A stretch of DNA of 50,827 bases from Fusobacterium sp. SYSU M8D902 (GTDB lineage Bacteria > Fusobacteriota > Fusobacteriia > Fusobacteriales > Fusobacteriaceae), in NCBI RefSeq assembly GCF_040199715.1, contig NZ_JBEFNA010000017.1, positions 1 to 50,827 on the forward strand. Direction: 5' to 3'. A program made the position numbers and the translations under genes. The notes beneath the pieces were generated by a model. That model saw nothing but the letters and a program-made list of their open reading frames with translations. It was not told the DNA's origin and ran no database searches. Below, one piece after another: positions 35,743-44,092 of this stretch. Each line of letters begins with the position of its first letter. The stretch's first letter is position 1.

Positions 35743-36447
35743 TTATTTTAATATTTTTTCTATCTCAAATAATAATTTATCTATCTTCTCTTTACTTTTA
35801 TTATCTAATTCATTGTATCTATCATTAATTTTTTGATATAAATCATCTATCTTCTCAACACTATAATTATATATCATCTTCTCATTTTTTTCTTTGATCT
35901 CAATTAACTCATTACTGTCATTTATTATATCTAACATCTTTTTATATGTTAGTACTTGGTCGTTCTCTTCCAATTTTTTTAGTATTTTGTCCTGCTTTTT
36001 ATATAGTAACTCCATACTTCTAATTGGTAATACACTAATTATCTCTTTCACAATTTTTGAATCTGTGTTACTAAATAACTCGTATCTTTTTCTCAATCTC
36101 AATGCAGTATCTTTTTTATACCCATTTAGCTCTAAATATTTTATATATAACCCCTCTGGGCTTCCTTTTCTTCCTAACTCTTGAAAAACTTCAGTCAAAT
36201 TTTTTCCCAATAGAATTACATTATTCCCCTGAATTTTTAACATTTCTAACGATTTCTTCTTTAAATACTCAATTAAATCTAAATCAGTTGTTAGACCTAA
36301 AAATACATTATTATCTATTGGAAATATCTCTTCTAAACTTTTTATCTGTATCTCTTTTTTTTCTAGTTTTGTAGTTTTATCCTCATCTTTTTTATTTTTT
36401 ATTCTTTTTGCCATCATTGCCTGAAATCTTTCTTCAGCTGTACTCAT
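35743..36447 (-). CDS. Putative DNA-binding partner of the ParA-like ATPase (DUF3102/ParB-like)
   Basis: Uncharacterised 234-residue soluble protein. The charged N-terminus AEERFQAMMAKRIKNKK resembles that of ParB-like proteins that stimulate ParA ATPase. Residues about 85-135 (LLGKNLTEVFQELGRKG..., then YKKDTALRLRKRYELF) look like the helix-turn-helix segment of DUF3102-type proteins that accompany ParA on plasmids and integrative elements. The last 70 residues are highly charged and coiled-coil-like. It follows the ParA-like gene after 13 bases. The ParB-like role is inferred from position and pattern. Confidence 0.55.
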   Translation of the reverse strand: MSTAEERFQAMMAKRIKNKKDEDKTTKLEKKEIQIKSLEEIFPIDNNVFLGLTTDLDLIEYLKKKSLEMLKIQGNNVILLGKNLTEVFQELGRKGSPEGLYIKYLELNGYKKDTALRLRKRYELFSNTDSKIVKEIISVLPIRSMELLYKKQDKILKKLEENDQVLTYKKMLDIINDSNELIEIKEKNEKMIYNYSVEKIDDLYQKINDRYNELDNKSKEKIDKLLFEIEKILK

Positions 36448-36460
36448 TTTTCCTCCTATA

Positions 36461-37552
36461 CTACATCTCCATTACAATATCTAGTAAACTTTCTTGTGCA
36501 TCATATATGCTTTTTGCCTTGCTCTCCCAAACAGTTTTTCCTTTTTTTACCAAACTCTCAATTAAAGCTATCTCCTTTATAGGTTCAGGAAAGATAATAT
36601 CTGTTTCTTCAATTATACTTTTTAATTTCTCTAATATATTTTTTTGTGTCATTGTCGCTCTATGTAAATTTACTAAAATAGCATGTATCTTATCTACTCC
36701 AGCTTCTTCAATTACATTTATTATTCCCTTCAAAGTTGGAATATCACAAAAAGCTGGTATTATAATTTTATCTGAACATTTTACAAACTCTGTATCTATT
36801 TTCATTGTTGGAATACTATCTATCAATATGTAGTCATACTCTCTTTTTAAATGTTCAATAAAAATTGGTAATTTCTCTAAAAATCTCTCTGTAAAAACTG
36901 AACTTTCCAATGGAATAAAATCTAAATTCTTTCTTAATCTTATCTTATCCCCTTTACCAGTCATAACCCAACTTCTCAAACCTTTTTTCATCTCTAAACT
37001 CTCTTGTTTCTCTTCTGGAATAGTGAAATCAATAATGTTATTTTGAGAGTCAGATGTAAGTATCATTACCTTACTCCCTTTCATTGTTAACCCATGAGCT
37101 ATCTGCACTGTTAAAAACGTTTTTCCAATTCCACCCTTATTAACTTTTAGTGTGTATACTTTCCCCAGTCTCTCTTCTCTATCTATTATAACCCTATCCT
37201 TCTCAATAGTTATATTTACTTCATTATTTTCTTTTGTTATCTTTAAAGTATCAACTATTCCAAAAGGTATATTTAACTTTGCCACATAATAATCCTTATC
37301 CTTATATACCTTACTAAAATTAACACCAATAGTTTTTCTATATTCCACAATATCCCCATGAATATCCTTACTCTCTTTTTCCTCTTGAGTCTCTCCCTTT
37401 GTTAAAGTTATTATTCCATTTTCCATTGAAAATACAACTTTATTCTCTTCTTTACTTATTCCTAAAGCATCTATTATATTTTTATCTATAGTTAAAACTG
37501 CATTGTTAAAACTACCATTCTTTTTATAAAATAGTCCTACTTTCTTTTTCAT
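36461..37552 (-). CDS. ParA-family ATPase with two N-terminal AbrB-like segments
   Basis: The C-terminal part (about 125-363) is a ParA/MinD ATPase: deviant Walker A VNKGGIGKTFLTVQIAHGL with the signature lysine, Walker A' VMILTSDSQNN and Walker B YDYILIDSIPT. Residues 1-53 and about 68-122 each show a swapped-hairpin AbrB pattern (a beta strand, then IDKNIIDALGI or IPFGIVDTLKI, an acidic turn and paired strands). That suggests DNA binding is built into the ATPase. GGAGGAG precedes the ATG. Its partner gene follows at 13 bases. A chromosome or element partition role is likely but not proven; no parS was identified with certainty. Confidence 0.8.
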   Translation of the reverse strand: MKKKVGLFYKKNGSFNNAVLTIDKNIIDALGISKEENKVVFSMENGIITLTKGETQEEKESKDIHGDIVEYRKTIGVNFSKVYKDKDYYVAKLNIPFGIVDTLKITKENNEVNITIEKDRVIIDREERLGKVYTLKVNKGGIGKTFLTVQIAHGLTMKGSKVMILTSDSQNNIIDFTIPEEKQESLEMKKGLRSWVMTGKGDKIRLRKNLDFIPLESSVFTERFLEKLPIFIEHLKREYDYILIDSIPTMKIDTEFVKCSDKIIIPAFCDIPTLKGIINVIEEAGVDKIHAILVNLHRATMTQKNILEKLKSIIEETDIIFPEPIKEIALIESLVKKGKTVWESKAKSIYDAQESLLDIVMEM

Positions 37553-37564
37553 CTCTTCTCCTCC

Positions 37565-37598
37565 ATAAAAAACTAAGTCGCATACATGCGACTTAGTT
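37565..37598 (-). terminator. Perfect hairpin with T-tract between coaBC and the parA-like gene
   Basis: A 28-base palindrome (37571-37598, 13-base arms, 2-base centre) is followed on the minus strand by a short T run (37572-37567). It can terminate coaBC transcripts. It also lies just downstream of a possible parA promoter, so it may act as operator, parS-like site or attenuator. Confidence 0.75.
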
Positions 37599-37614
37599 CA
37601 TTGTAGTATATCCT

Positions 37615-37643
37615 ATTTTAACACAAATTTGGTATGAAAGCAA
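37615..37643 (-). promoter_or_regulatory. Possible promoter of the parA-like gene
   Basis: Minus strand TTGCTT (37638-37643), 17 bases, TAAAAT (37615-37620). If used, the transcript starts near 37608 and its first 40 bases contain the 37571-37598 hairpin. Confidence 0.5.
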
Positions 37644-37648
37644 TAGTT

Positions 37649-38818
37649 TTATAACTTTATCTCTGCTAATATATCATAAGCTAATTCGTTTTTCTCCTTT
37701 TCAGAAACTTCTACTATGCTATTCTCTCCCTTAACTATATATACTTTATTTGTAGTTTTTTGCATATTACTAGCATCATTAGCTATAATCATATTTAAAT
37801 TTTTTCTTCTATATTTTCCTAATGCATTTTCTATTAAGTTCTGTGTTTCAGCTGCAAATCCTACTAAGTATTGATCCTTTTTTCTTTTTCCCATTTCTAA
37901 AAGAATGTCTGGATTTCTCTCTAAGACTATTGTTAAATCTCCATCTTGCTTTTTTATTTTTTCATTTGAGTATGTCTTTGGCCTATAATCAGCTACAGCA
38001 GCACAAGCTATTGCTATATCCACTTTTTCAAATTTCTCCATACAAACTTCATACATCTCTTGAGCACTTCTTACTTGAATAAACTCTCTTAGTCCATCTG
38101 GCTTATTCAAATTTGTAGGACCTGAAACTAATATTACTTCAGCACCCATTTTTGCTGCAGCTTCTGCCAAGGAATATCCCATCTGTCCACTTGATCTATT
38201 AGAGAGATATCTTATTGGATCTATTGCTTCTTCTGTTCTTCCAGCTGTAATTAAAACTTTTTTATTTAACAATCTCTTTTCAACATCTTTATTCTCTCTC
38301 TCTATAATCTCCACTATCTCATCTTCATCTTTTAGTCTTCCTTTAGCATTTACATTACAAGCTAAAAAACCTTCATCTGCTTCAATAAATTTATACCCAT
38401 ATTTTTTTAATTTTTCTCTGTTTTCTCTTAAAATAGGGTTTTCATACATATTTACATTCATAGCTAAAGCAAAATACACAGGTTTTTTACAAGCTGAAAT
38501 AACTGTGGATAGCATATCATCTGCTATTCCATTAGCTACTTTACCAACAATATTATAAGTAGCTGGAACTACTAATATTAAATCTGCCCAGTCAGCTAGT
38601 GAAATATGCTCAACTTCAAAATGTGGATTTTTATCCCACATATCTACATATACTCTATTTCTTGACAATGTCTCCAAAGTCAATGGTGCTATTATTTTTG
38701 TCGCATTCTCTGTCATAATAACTTTTACATTATAACCTTTTTTCTTAAGTTTTGACACTACATTTGCTGACTTATAAGCTGCTATCCCTCCTGTAACTCC
38801 TACAAGAATATTTTTCAT
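37649..38818 (-). CDS. coaBC: Bifunctional phosphopantothenoylcysteine decarboxylase / phosphopantothenate-cysteine ligase
   Basis: Two consecutive steps of coenzyme A synthesis. The N-terminal CoaC flavoprotein domain (about 1-175) has VTGGIAAYKSANVVSKLKKKG, the catalytic histidine in FEVEHISLADWAD, PATYNIVGKVANGIADDML and the substrate-clamp cysteine in FLACNVNAKGRL. The C-terminal CoaB domain (from about 185) has VLITAGRTEEAIDPIRYLSN, SSGQMGYSLAEAAAKMGA and AAVADYRPK, with LVGFAAET near the end. Length of 389 aa is standard for Dfp. It follows a coiled-coil gene by 12 bases. Confidence 0.96.
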   Translation of the reverse strand: MKNILVGVTGGIAAYKSANVVSKLKKKGYNVKVIMTENATKIIAPLTLETLSRNRVYVDMWDKNPHFEVEHISLADWADLILVVPATYNIVGKVANGIADDMLSTVISACKKPVYFALAMNVNMYENPILRENREKLKKYGYKFIEADEGFLACNVNAKGRLKDEDEIVEIIERENKDVEKRLLNKKVLITAGRTEEAIDPIRYLSNRSSGQMGYSLAEAAAKMGAEVILVSGPTNLNKPDGLREFIQVRSAQEMYEVCMEKFEKVDIAIACAAVADYRPKTYSNEKIKKQDGDLTIVLERNPDILLEMGKRKKDQYLVGFAAETQNLIENALGKYRRKNLNMIIANDASNMQKTTNKVYIVKGENSIVEVSEKEKNELAYDILAEIKL

Positions 38819-38830
38819 AATCTGCTCCTT

Positions 38831-39526
38831 CTATATTATTACTCTTCTCTCTCTATAATATTCATCTCTTTTACTTACAAACTCATCTATTTGCTCATCT
38901 TTAAAACCACATTCACTTAATCTTTTAAAATCAAAAGTGATTATATCTTCCATAAACTCCATATCACTCTCATTGAAAATATTCATAAGCTTTCTACTTT
39001 TGCTATAAAACTTAGATAATCTCTCTCCCTTATTCAAATAAGTTACTATCTCCCATTCAATAAAATCTTTTCCTATGAATTTTTGAAACTTTATTCTTGC
39101 TTCTTCTAAATTTTTTATATCTTTTGGTAAATTATCAAAGGTCTCCAAATTCATCTCTTGAATATAAGTAATTCCAGTATTTGTTAAAGCTATCACAACA
39201 TCTTTATACTTAGAGGCTGAATAAAATTTTTCAACATCTACTTTATAATAATACTTTTCTTTTCTAGATGATAAATTATACTTTTCTATTACACCCTTTA
39301 ATCTACTGTTTTCCTCTCTAGCCTCTTTTATATTCTTTTCTATCAACTCAAGTTGTTTATTATTCATCACATTGTTTGTGCTTTGATTTAATCTATCTAA
39401 CTCATTTATCAAATCTGAAATCTCTTTATCTTTTCTTGATATAACTTCTTCAAGCTCTGCTATTTTCTTGTTTAATTTTTCCTCTTTTTCAATATATTTT
39501 TTATTAAATACAGAAAATAATCCCAT
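38831..39526 (-). CDS. Uncharacterised coiled-coil protein
   Basis: 231-residue soluble protein without a recognised family. Residues about 12-85 form a strongly heptad-like coiled coil rich in Glu, Lys and Leu. The remaining part (about 90-231) looks globular, with KYYYKVDVEKFYSASKYKDVVIAL as a clear strand-helix segment. There is no signal peptide or membrane span. GGAGG lies before the ATG. The position 12 bases upstream of coaBC suggests co-transcription but gives no functional clue. Confidence 0.75.
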   Translation of the reverse strand: MGLFSVFNKKYIEKEEKLNKKIAELEEVISRKDKEISDLINELDRLNQSTNNVMNNKQLELIEKNIKEAREENSRLKGVIEKYNLSSRKEKYYYKVDVEKFYSASKYKDVVIALTNTGITYIQEMNLETFDNLPKDIKNLEEARIKFQKFIGKDFIEWEIVTYLNKGERLSKFYSKSRKLMNIFNESDMEFMEDIITFDFKRLSECGFKDEQIDEFVSKRDEYYRERRVII

Positions 39527-39610
39527 AAAATTCCTCCAAAAAACCCCTTAATTTTTCTTAAAACAATCCACCAACTCTATTATGTTTCTATGATAGTTTT
39601 TCATAGATTT

Positions 39611-40207
39611 TTAACATGTTTTGATTATACCTCTTTCAATATACTTGTCTATCTCAACACGAACAAATCCATTGTATAACTTAGGTGCATATTTGATTAT
39701 AGGCTCTAATCTCTTTACTACCATCTCTTCTGTAACACTCCATTTTTTCCAAGTATGCCCATCAGAAGATAAATTTTGTATAAATCCTTGAAATCTATCA
39801 AAAATATTGGCAAATTTTGAATCATCAGATTCCATATTTTCAAACTCTAACCACAATTTAAAATACTCTTTATCTTGGTTTTCTGGAAGTAATCCAAATA
39901 TTTTTTGAGCTGCAACCAACTCTTTTTGAAATTTCTCTTCTTTATCATAATGACTAAAGGCTGGAGTATCATCACTATATACTTCAACTATATCATGTAG
40001 TAATATCATTTTTAAAACTTTTTCTAAGTTTATATTCTCAAATTCCACATACTCTTTTAATGTTATAGCACAAAGAGCCATATGCCAACTGTGTTCAGCA
40101 TCATTTTCTCTTCTATTTACATCTCCAAGAATAACTGATTGTCTTAATATTCCCTTTACTTTATCAATTTCCATTAAAAACTTTATCTGATCTTGTAATC
40201 TTTTCAT
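39611..40207 (-). CDS. HD-domain phosphohydrolase (YfbR/HD_3-like)
   Basis: Metal-dependent phosphohydrolase of 198 aa. The metal ligands are visible: RENDAEHSWHMALCAI supplies the first histidine, MILLHDIVEVYSDDTPAF the HD pair, and the aspartate in NIFDRFQGF a further ligand. This arrangement matches HD_3-type 5'-deoxynucleotidases such as YfbR. The natural substrate is uncertain; a deoxynucleoside monophosphate is the best guess. The 84-base gap after it has no convincing terminator. Confidence 0.87.
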   Translation of the reverse strand: MKRLQDQIKFLMEIDKVKGILRQSVILGDVNRRENDAEHSWHMALCAITLKEYVEFENINLEKVLKMILLHDIVEVYSDDTPAFSHYDKEEKFQKELVAAQKIFGLLPENQDKEYFKLWLEFENMESDDSKFANIFDRFQGFIQNLSSDGHTWKKWSVTEEMVVKRLEPIIKYAPKLYNGFVRVEIDKYIERGIIKTC

Positions 40208-40225
40208 AACTTCCTCTCTAATACT

Positions 40226-40633
40226 CTATCTTTTTTTAAATATAAGCTTCTCTTCTTTTTCATTTGTTAAAACTAATTGACCATTTTCTTGCTCTATTTT
40301 TTTCATTCCTTTTAATAGTGACAAGTATTGATCTTCTCTAATTAAAGCTTCTTTTGGTCCACCCATTCTTGTAGAAGCTAAATCAGTAACAACTATATTT
40401 CCATTACTTATTTCAGCCTTACCAAAAAATCTATTTAAACCTGAATATCCAAATATTCTTCCCTCTTCATCAAAACCAACAGTTAAACCTTGACCTGGGA
40501 ATAGATTTACCAATTCATACTCTTTTTCAACTATCTCCTTAACACTATCTACTTGTACTGGTCCTTGTGGCTGTATATTTGTACAAGCACCTACTAAAAC
40601 AATCATTGATAATAAAATTATTGCTTTTTTCAT
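40226..40633 (-). CDS. META-domain lipoprotein (HslJ-like)
   Basis: Small exported protein of 135 aa. The signal peptide ends in the lipobox LVGAC, so residue 16 is the likely lipidated cysteine. The rest is one META domain with the family pattern GLNRFFGKAEISNGNIVV, then TDLASTRMGGPKEAL. In E. coli the related HslJ is a heat-inducible outer-membrane-associated protein linked to novobiocin tolerance; the role here is not known. It lies 18 bases upstream of the HD hydrolase gene and 24 bases after the sirtuin gene. Confidence 0.85.
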   Translation of the reverse strand: MKKAIILLSMIVLVGACTNIQPQGPVQVDSVKEIVEKEYELVNLFPGQGLTVGFDEEGRIFGYSGLNRFFGKAEISNGNIVVTDLASTRMGGPKEALIREDQYLSLLKGMKKIEQENGQLVLTNEKEEKLIFKKR

Positions 40634-40657
40634 AACTAACTCCCCTTTTTTATTTAT

Positions 40658-41365
40658 TTAAAAGTTTTTATATACCTCTTCCATTACCTTTGCAAACTTC
40701 TCTCTTATTACTAAATTTGCTTTATCATCTTGTGAAGTTGGTGTTTCATTTAAAATTACCAAGTTTTTACCAGTAAAATACTCAACATAATAAGCTGCTG
40801 GATATACAGTCAAACTTGTTCCAACTATAATAAGTGTGTCAGCCTTTTTTATCTCTTTTATAGCTAATTTTGTAACCTCTTCGTCTAACATCTCTCCATA
40901 AAGAGTCACATCTGGTCTTACAATTCCACCACACTCACAAATAAAAGGTTTTGTATCTCTTTTGTTACATTTTATACAATACCATTTTTTTAATGTACCA
41001 TGTAACTCCAAAACATTTTTACTACCTGCCTCTTGATGTAAATCATCAATATTTTGTGTAATTACACTTTTTACCTTTCCAAGTTTTTCTAGCTCTGCTA
41101 AAACTTTATGCCCCATATTAGGCTTTATATTATTAATTGATAATTTCTCTTCTAAATATCTATCAAAAATATCTCTATGAGAAAAAAAGAAATCATGACT
41201 TAAAATAGTTTCAGGCTCAAAGCCCATAAAATCTCTCTGTTTATACAAACCATCTTTTCCTCTGAAGTCTGCCAAACCTGAGTCTGTAGACGCCCCTGCT
41301 CCTGTAAACACAACTATATAATTACTATTCTTTATAATCTCAACAAGTTGTTTTATTTCGTCCAT
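40658..41365 (-). CDS. cobB: NAD-dependent protein deacylase, SIR2 family
   Basis: Sirtuin that removes acyl groups from lysine with NAD. GAGASTDSGLADFRGKDGLY is the NAD-binding start, TQNIDDLHQEAG and the catalytic histidine in LELHGTLKKWYC follow. Four zinc cysteines are visible as CIKC and CEC-plus (CIKCNKRDTKPFICECGG). VGTSLTVYPAA completes the fold. It lacks the Tyr-Arg pair of desuccinylases at the usual spot as far as I can judge, so a deacetylase is likely. The symbol follows bacterial usage, and this gene is unrelated to cobalamin synthesis. Confidence 0.93.
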   Translation of the reverse strand: MDEIKQLVEIIKNSNYIVVFTGAGASTDSGLADFRGKDGLYKQRDFMGFEPETILSHDFFFSHRDIFDRYLEEKLSINNIKPNMGHKVLAELEKLGKVKSVITQNIDDLHQEAGSKNVLELHGTLKKWYCIKCNKRDTKPFICECGGIVRPDVTLYGEMLDEEVTKLAIKEIKKADTLIIVGTSLTVYPAAYYVEYFTGKNLVILNETPTSQDDKANLVIREKFAKVMEEVYKNF

Positions 41366-41393
41366 AAAAACCTCCTATTCTCTCTGTATCACT

Positions 41394-41459
41394 ATTATAC
41401 TACATTTTTATTTTTATTTCTAACTTATTCTATTTTTTCTCATAAAAATATGTTACAAT
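41394..41459. promoter_or_regulatory. Divergent promoters of the sirtuin and MalY-like genes
   Basis: On the minus strand TATAAT lies at 41394-41399, ahead of the sirtuin gene. On the plus strand TGTTACAAT at 41451-41459 is an extended -10 element ahead of the lyase gene. Neither has a good -35 box. Confidence 0.5.
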
Positions 41460-41489
41460 CTCATTAGATACATATTGGGAGGTAATTTT

Positions 41490-42674
41490 ATGAAATATAA
41501 TTTTGATGAGATAATTGACAGAAAAACAACTAATTCTAAAAAATGGAATCCAAAACTATATCAAACTATTTTTAATGGACATACAGATCTACTTCCTCTT
41601 TGGGTTGCAGATATGGATTTTAAAGTGGCTGAACCTATATTAGATTCAATGAGAAAAGTTATTGATCATGGTGTTTTAGGATATACACTTCCTGATGAAG
41701 AGTATTATAACTCTATTATTCAATGGAATAGAAGAAGAAAAAACTGCTCAGTTGAAAAAGATTGGATTGTTTATACTAATGGAGTTGTTCCAGCTATCAG
41801 TCTCATTATTCAAAACTTTACTAATTCTGGAGATAATATTCTTATTCAAACTCCTGTTTATCCGCCTTTTAAACTTATTCCAGAAGGGTGTGGAAGAAAT
41901 GTTATTTTAAATCCATTAGTTGACAATGCTGGTTATTATACTATGAATTTTGAAGATTTTGAGAAAAAAATTGTAGATAATAATATTAAGCTTTTTATTC
42001 TTTGTAATCCTCACAATCCTGTTGGAAGAGTTTGGAAAAAAGAGGAATTGGAAAAAATTGCTAATATCTGTCTAAAACACAATGTTTTCATTATCTCTGA
42101 TGAGATACATTCAGATTTGATTTTTAAAGAATCTACCTTTACATCATTTTTAAATTTAGATAAAAAATTCTTTAATAAACTTTTTATCTGTACAGCTCCT
42201 ACTAAAACATTTAACATTGCTGGAACACAAACTTCTTTAATCTTTATCCCAAACAAAGATTTAAAAGACAAATTCCAGAGTTATTTGAGTAATATTAGAA
42301 TGGAAACTCCAAACTCATTTGGAATAGAAGGGGTAAAAGCTGGATATCTTTATGGTGAAGAGTGGTTAGAACAAGTTATTGAATACTTAGATTCCAATAG
42401 ACATTTTATAAAAACATTCCTAGAAGAAAAACTTCCTGAGATCAACTATCATCTACCTGAAGGTACATATCTTGCTTGGATAGATTTTTCGAAAATTTTA
42501 AAAGATGAGGATATGTTAGAGTTCTTTGAAAAAAAAGCTAAAATTGCTATAGATTATGGTACTTGGTTTGGAGAAGAGGGAAGTGGTTATATCAGATTAA
42601 ATTTTGCCTGCCCTAGAGCAGTTCTAGAACAAGCTTTAAATAATATTTTTAATGCTATTTCTAATTTAAAATAG
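41490..42674 (+). CDS. MalY/PatB family C-S lyase (cystathionine beta-lyase type)
   Basis: PLP-dependent beta-lyase that cleaves cysteine or cystathionine C-S bonds. NSKKWNPKLYQTIF and LPLWVADMDFKVAEPIL are the family start. FILCNPHNPVGRVW, FIISDEIHSDLIF and the PLP lysine in CTAPTKTFNIAGTQTS follow, and GSGYIRLNFACPRAVLEQAL closes the fold. Start ATG 41490 has GGAGG 6 bases before; an in-frame TTG at 41475 overlaps that site and is rejected. In oral anaerobes such enzymes release hydrogen sulfide, which is a plausible role here. 394 aa. Confidence 0.92.
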   Translation: MKYNFDEIIDRKTTNSKKWNPKLYQTIFNGHTDLLPLWVADMDFKVAEPILDSMRKVIDHGVLGYTLPDEEYYNSIIQWNRRRKNCSVEKDWIVYTNGVVPAISLIIQNFTNSGDNILIQTPVYPPFKLIPEGCGRNVILNPLVDNAGYYTMNFEDFEKKIVDNNIKLFILCNPHNPVGRVWKKEELEKIANICLKHNVFIISDEIHSDLIFKESTFTSFLNLDKKFFNKLFICTAPTKTFNIAGTQTSLIFIPNKDLKDKFQSYLSNIRMETPNSFGIEGVKAGYLYGEEWLEQVIEYLDSNRHFIKTFLEEKLPEINYHLPEGTYLAWIDFSKILKDEDMLEFFEKKAKIAIDYGTWFGEEGSGYIRLNFACPRAVLEQALNNIFNAISNLK

Positions 42675-42676
42675 TT

Positions 42677-42718
42677 AAAAAAAGTTCGATCAGCCTTTTG
42701 GTTAATCGAACTTTTTTA
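42677..42718. terminator. Bidirectional terminator between the lyase and SPFH genes
   Basis: A-run plus GTTCGAT (42684-42690) pairs with ATCGAAC (42705-42711) plus a T-run, with an inner AGCC/GGTT extension around a TTTT loop. It has U-tracts in both directions and separates two convergent genes. Confidence 0.88.
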
Positions 42719-42725
42719 TTAATTT

Positions 42726-43613
42726 TTATTTAACCTCTTTTTTACTTTCATTAAAAAGCTCACTCAAAGTCATAATATTTTGTAGATCACTTGGAACAAT
42801 TATCTTAGTTGCTTTTCCATCTGCTACTTTTGCAAATGCTTCCATAGCTTTTAATGTAAGAACCGACTTATCTGCTCCAGCCTCTTTTAAAAGTCTAATC
42901 GCTTCTGCTTCTGCACTTTGAATTTTTAATATAGCCTCTGCTTTTCCTTCAGCCTCTCTTATCTCAGCTTCTTTTTTAGCTTCAGCTCTTAATATAGCTG
43001 CTTCCTTTTCTCCTTCTGCAACTAGTACAGATGATTTTTTCTGTCCTTCAGCTCTCAATATTGACTCTCTTCTCTCTCTTTCAGCTTTCATCTGCTTCTC
43101 CATAGCATCTTGAATCTCTGCAGGAGGTATGATGTTTTTTAATTCCACTCTGTTTATTTTGATCCCCCAAGGATCTGTTGCTTCATCAAGTATAGATCTC
43201 ATTTTTGTATTAATAGTATCTCTTGATGTCAAAGTATGGTCTAGCTCCAATTCTCCTATTATATTTCTCAAAGTAGTGGCTGTTAAATTCTCTATAGCCT
43301 GTATAGGTCTTTCAACACCATAAGTATATAGTTTCGGGTCAGTAATTTGGTAATAAACAACAGAATCTATCTGCATAGTTACATTATCCTTTGTAATTAC
43401 AGGTTGTGGTGGAAAATCTATTACTTGCTCCTTTAATGATATTTTCTTTACAATTCTATCTATAAATGGAATAAGTATATTCAATCCTTCACTCCAAGTA
43501 GTAAGATATGCTCCAAGTCTTTCAATTACATAAGCTTGTGACTGTGATACAATCCTTACATGTACTGCTAAAAGTATTATTGTTATTAAGATAATTAAAA
43601 ATATAAAAAACAT
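42726..43613 (-). CDS. SPFH-domain membrane protein (stomatin/QmcA type)
   Basis: Membrane-anchored scaffold of the SPFH/band 7 superfamily. One hydrophobic span at residues 2-20 is followed by the SPFH domain (about 22-180) with QSQAYVIERLGAYLTTWSEGLN, YYQITDPKLYTYGVERP and DPWGIKINRVELKNIIPP. The C-terminal half is an Ala/Glu/Lys-rich coiled coil (about 180-255). The 295-residue length suits QmcA/paraslipin. The NfeD gene lies 23 bases upstream; this pair is a conserved membrane-microdomain unit. Its protease or quality-control partner is not in the window. Confidence 0.92.
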   Translation of the reverse strand: MFFIFLIILITIILLAVHVRIVSQSQAYVIERLGAYLTTWSEGLNILIPFIDRIVKKISLKEQVIDFPPQPVITKDNVTMQIDSVVYYQITDPKLYTYGVERPIQAIENLTATTLRNIIGELELDHTLTSRDTINTKMRSILDEATDPWGIKINRVELKNIIPPAEIQDAMEKQMKAERERRESILRAEGQKKSSVLVAEGEKEAAILRAEAKKEAEIREAEGKAEAILKIQSAEAEAIRLLKEAGADKSVLTLKAMEAFAKVADGKATKIIVPSDLQNIMTLSELFNESKKEVK

Positions 43614-43636
43614 AATCTTTTCCTCCTTAAGATAAA

Positions 43637-44059
43637 TTATTCATTGGTACAATTTTTTAATTTAGTTAAAACTAATTTATTCCCTTGAATCTTTTCTACT
43701 TGAGCAATCTCATTAAGTTCTAACTTCTCATCACAAATAGCTTCCCAGATCTTCCCATCTAGTTTTACAATGTATATATCCCTATTTCCTCTCTCTTCTA
43801 GATTTTCAATTTTTACCTTAGCTTTTGTAATTCTATCTAGCTCTTTCCCCTTTCCTTTTAAATGAATAACTGCTGTTTTTCTTATTAAAAGTAAGGATAA
43901 AGCTGATACAGCTATAAAAATATAAAATTGATAATCCACTGGAAGATCTGTAAAGAACATTGCTACAAAAGCTCCTATAGCAAACCATATTGAAATCAAT
44001 CCAAAGCCTAAACACTCAACTACAATAAAGGCCACTCCTATAAAAAACCAAATCCACAT
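43637..44059 (-). CDS. NfeD-family membrane protein (short form)
   Basis: Short NfeD of 140 aa without the ClpP-like protease domain. Two to three hydrophobic segments (about 1-65, WIWFFIGVAFIVVECLGFG at the start) are followed by a C-terminal OB-fold-like domain with LDRITKAKVKIENL and WEAICDEKLELNEIAQVEKIQGN. It lies directly upstream of the SPFH gene, and the pair is often co-transcribed and co-functional. The 33-base gap from the DMP19-type gene contains no terminator. Confidence 0.92.
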   Translation of the reverse strand: MWIWFFIGVAFIVVECLGFGLISIWFAIGAFVAMFFTDLPVDYQFYIFIAVSALSLLLIRKTAVIHLKGKGKELDRITKAKVKIENLEERGNRDIYIVKLDGKIWEAICDEKLELNEIAQVEKIQGNKLVLTKLKNCTNE

Positions 44060-44092
44060 ACTTATCTTCCCTTTCTGAATATATATTTAACA

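Noticed and set aside
39570-39605. Hairpin TCTATGA/TCATAGA after the HD hydrolase gene
   Set aside because: The stem is only 7 bp and no T-tract follows on the minus strand, so I do not call it a terminator.
40658-41365. The sirtuin gene cobB as part of the cobalamin pathway
   Set aside because: Despite its name, CobB is a lysine deacylase. The gene lies about 19 kb from the cobalamin unit and has its own promoter.
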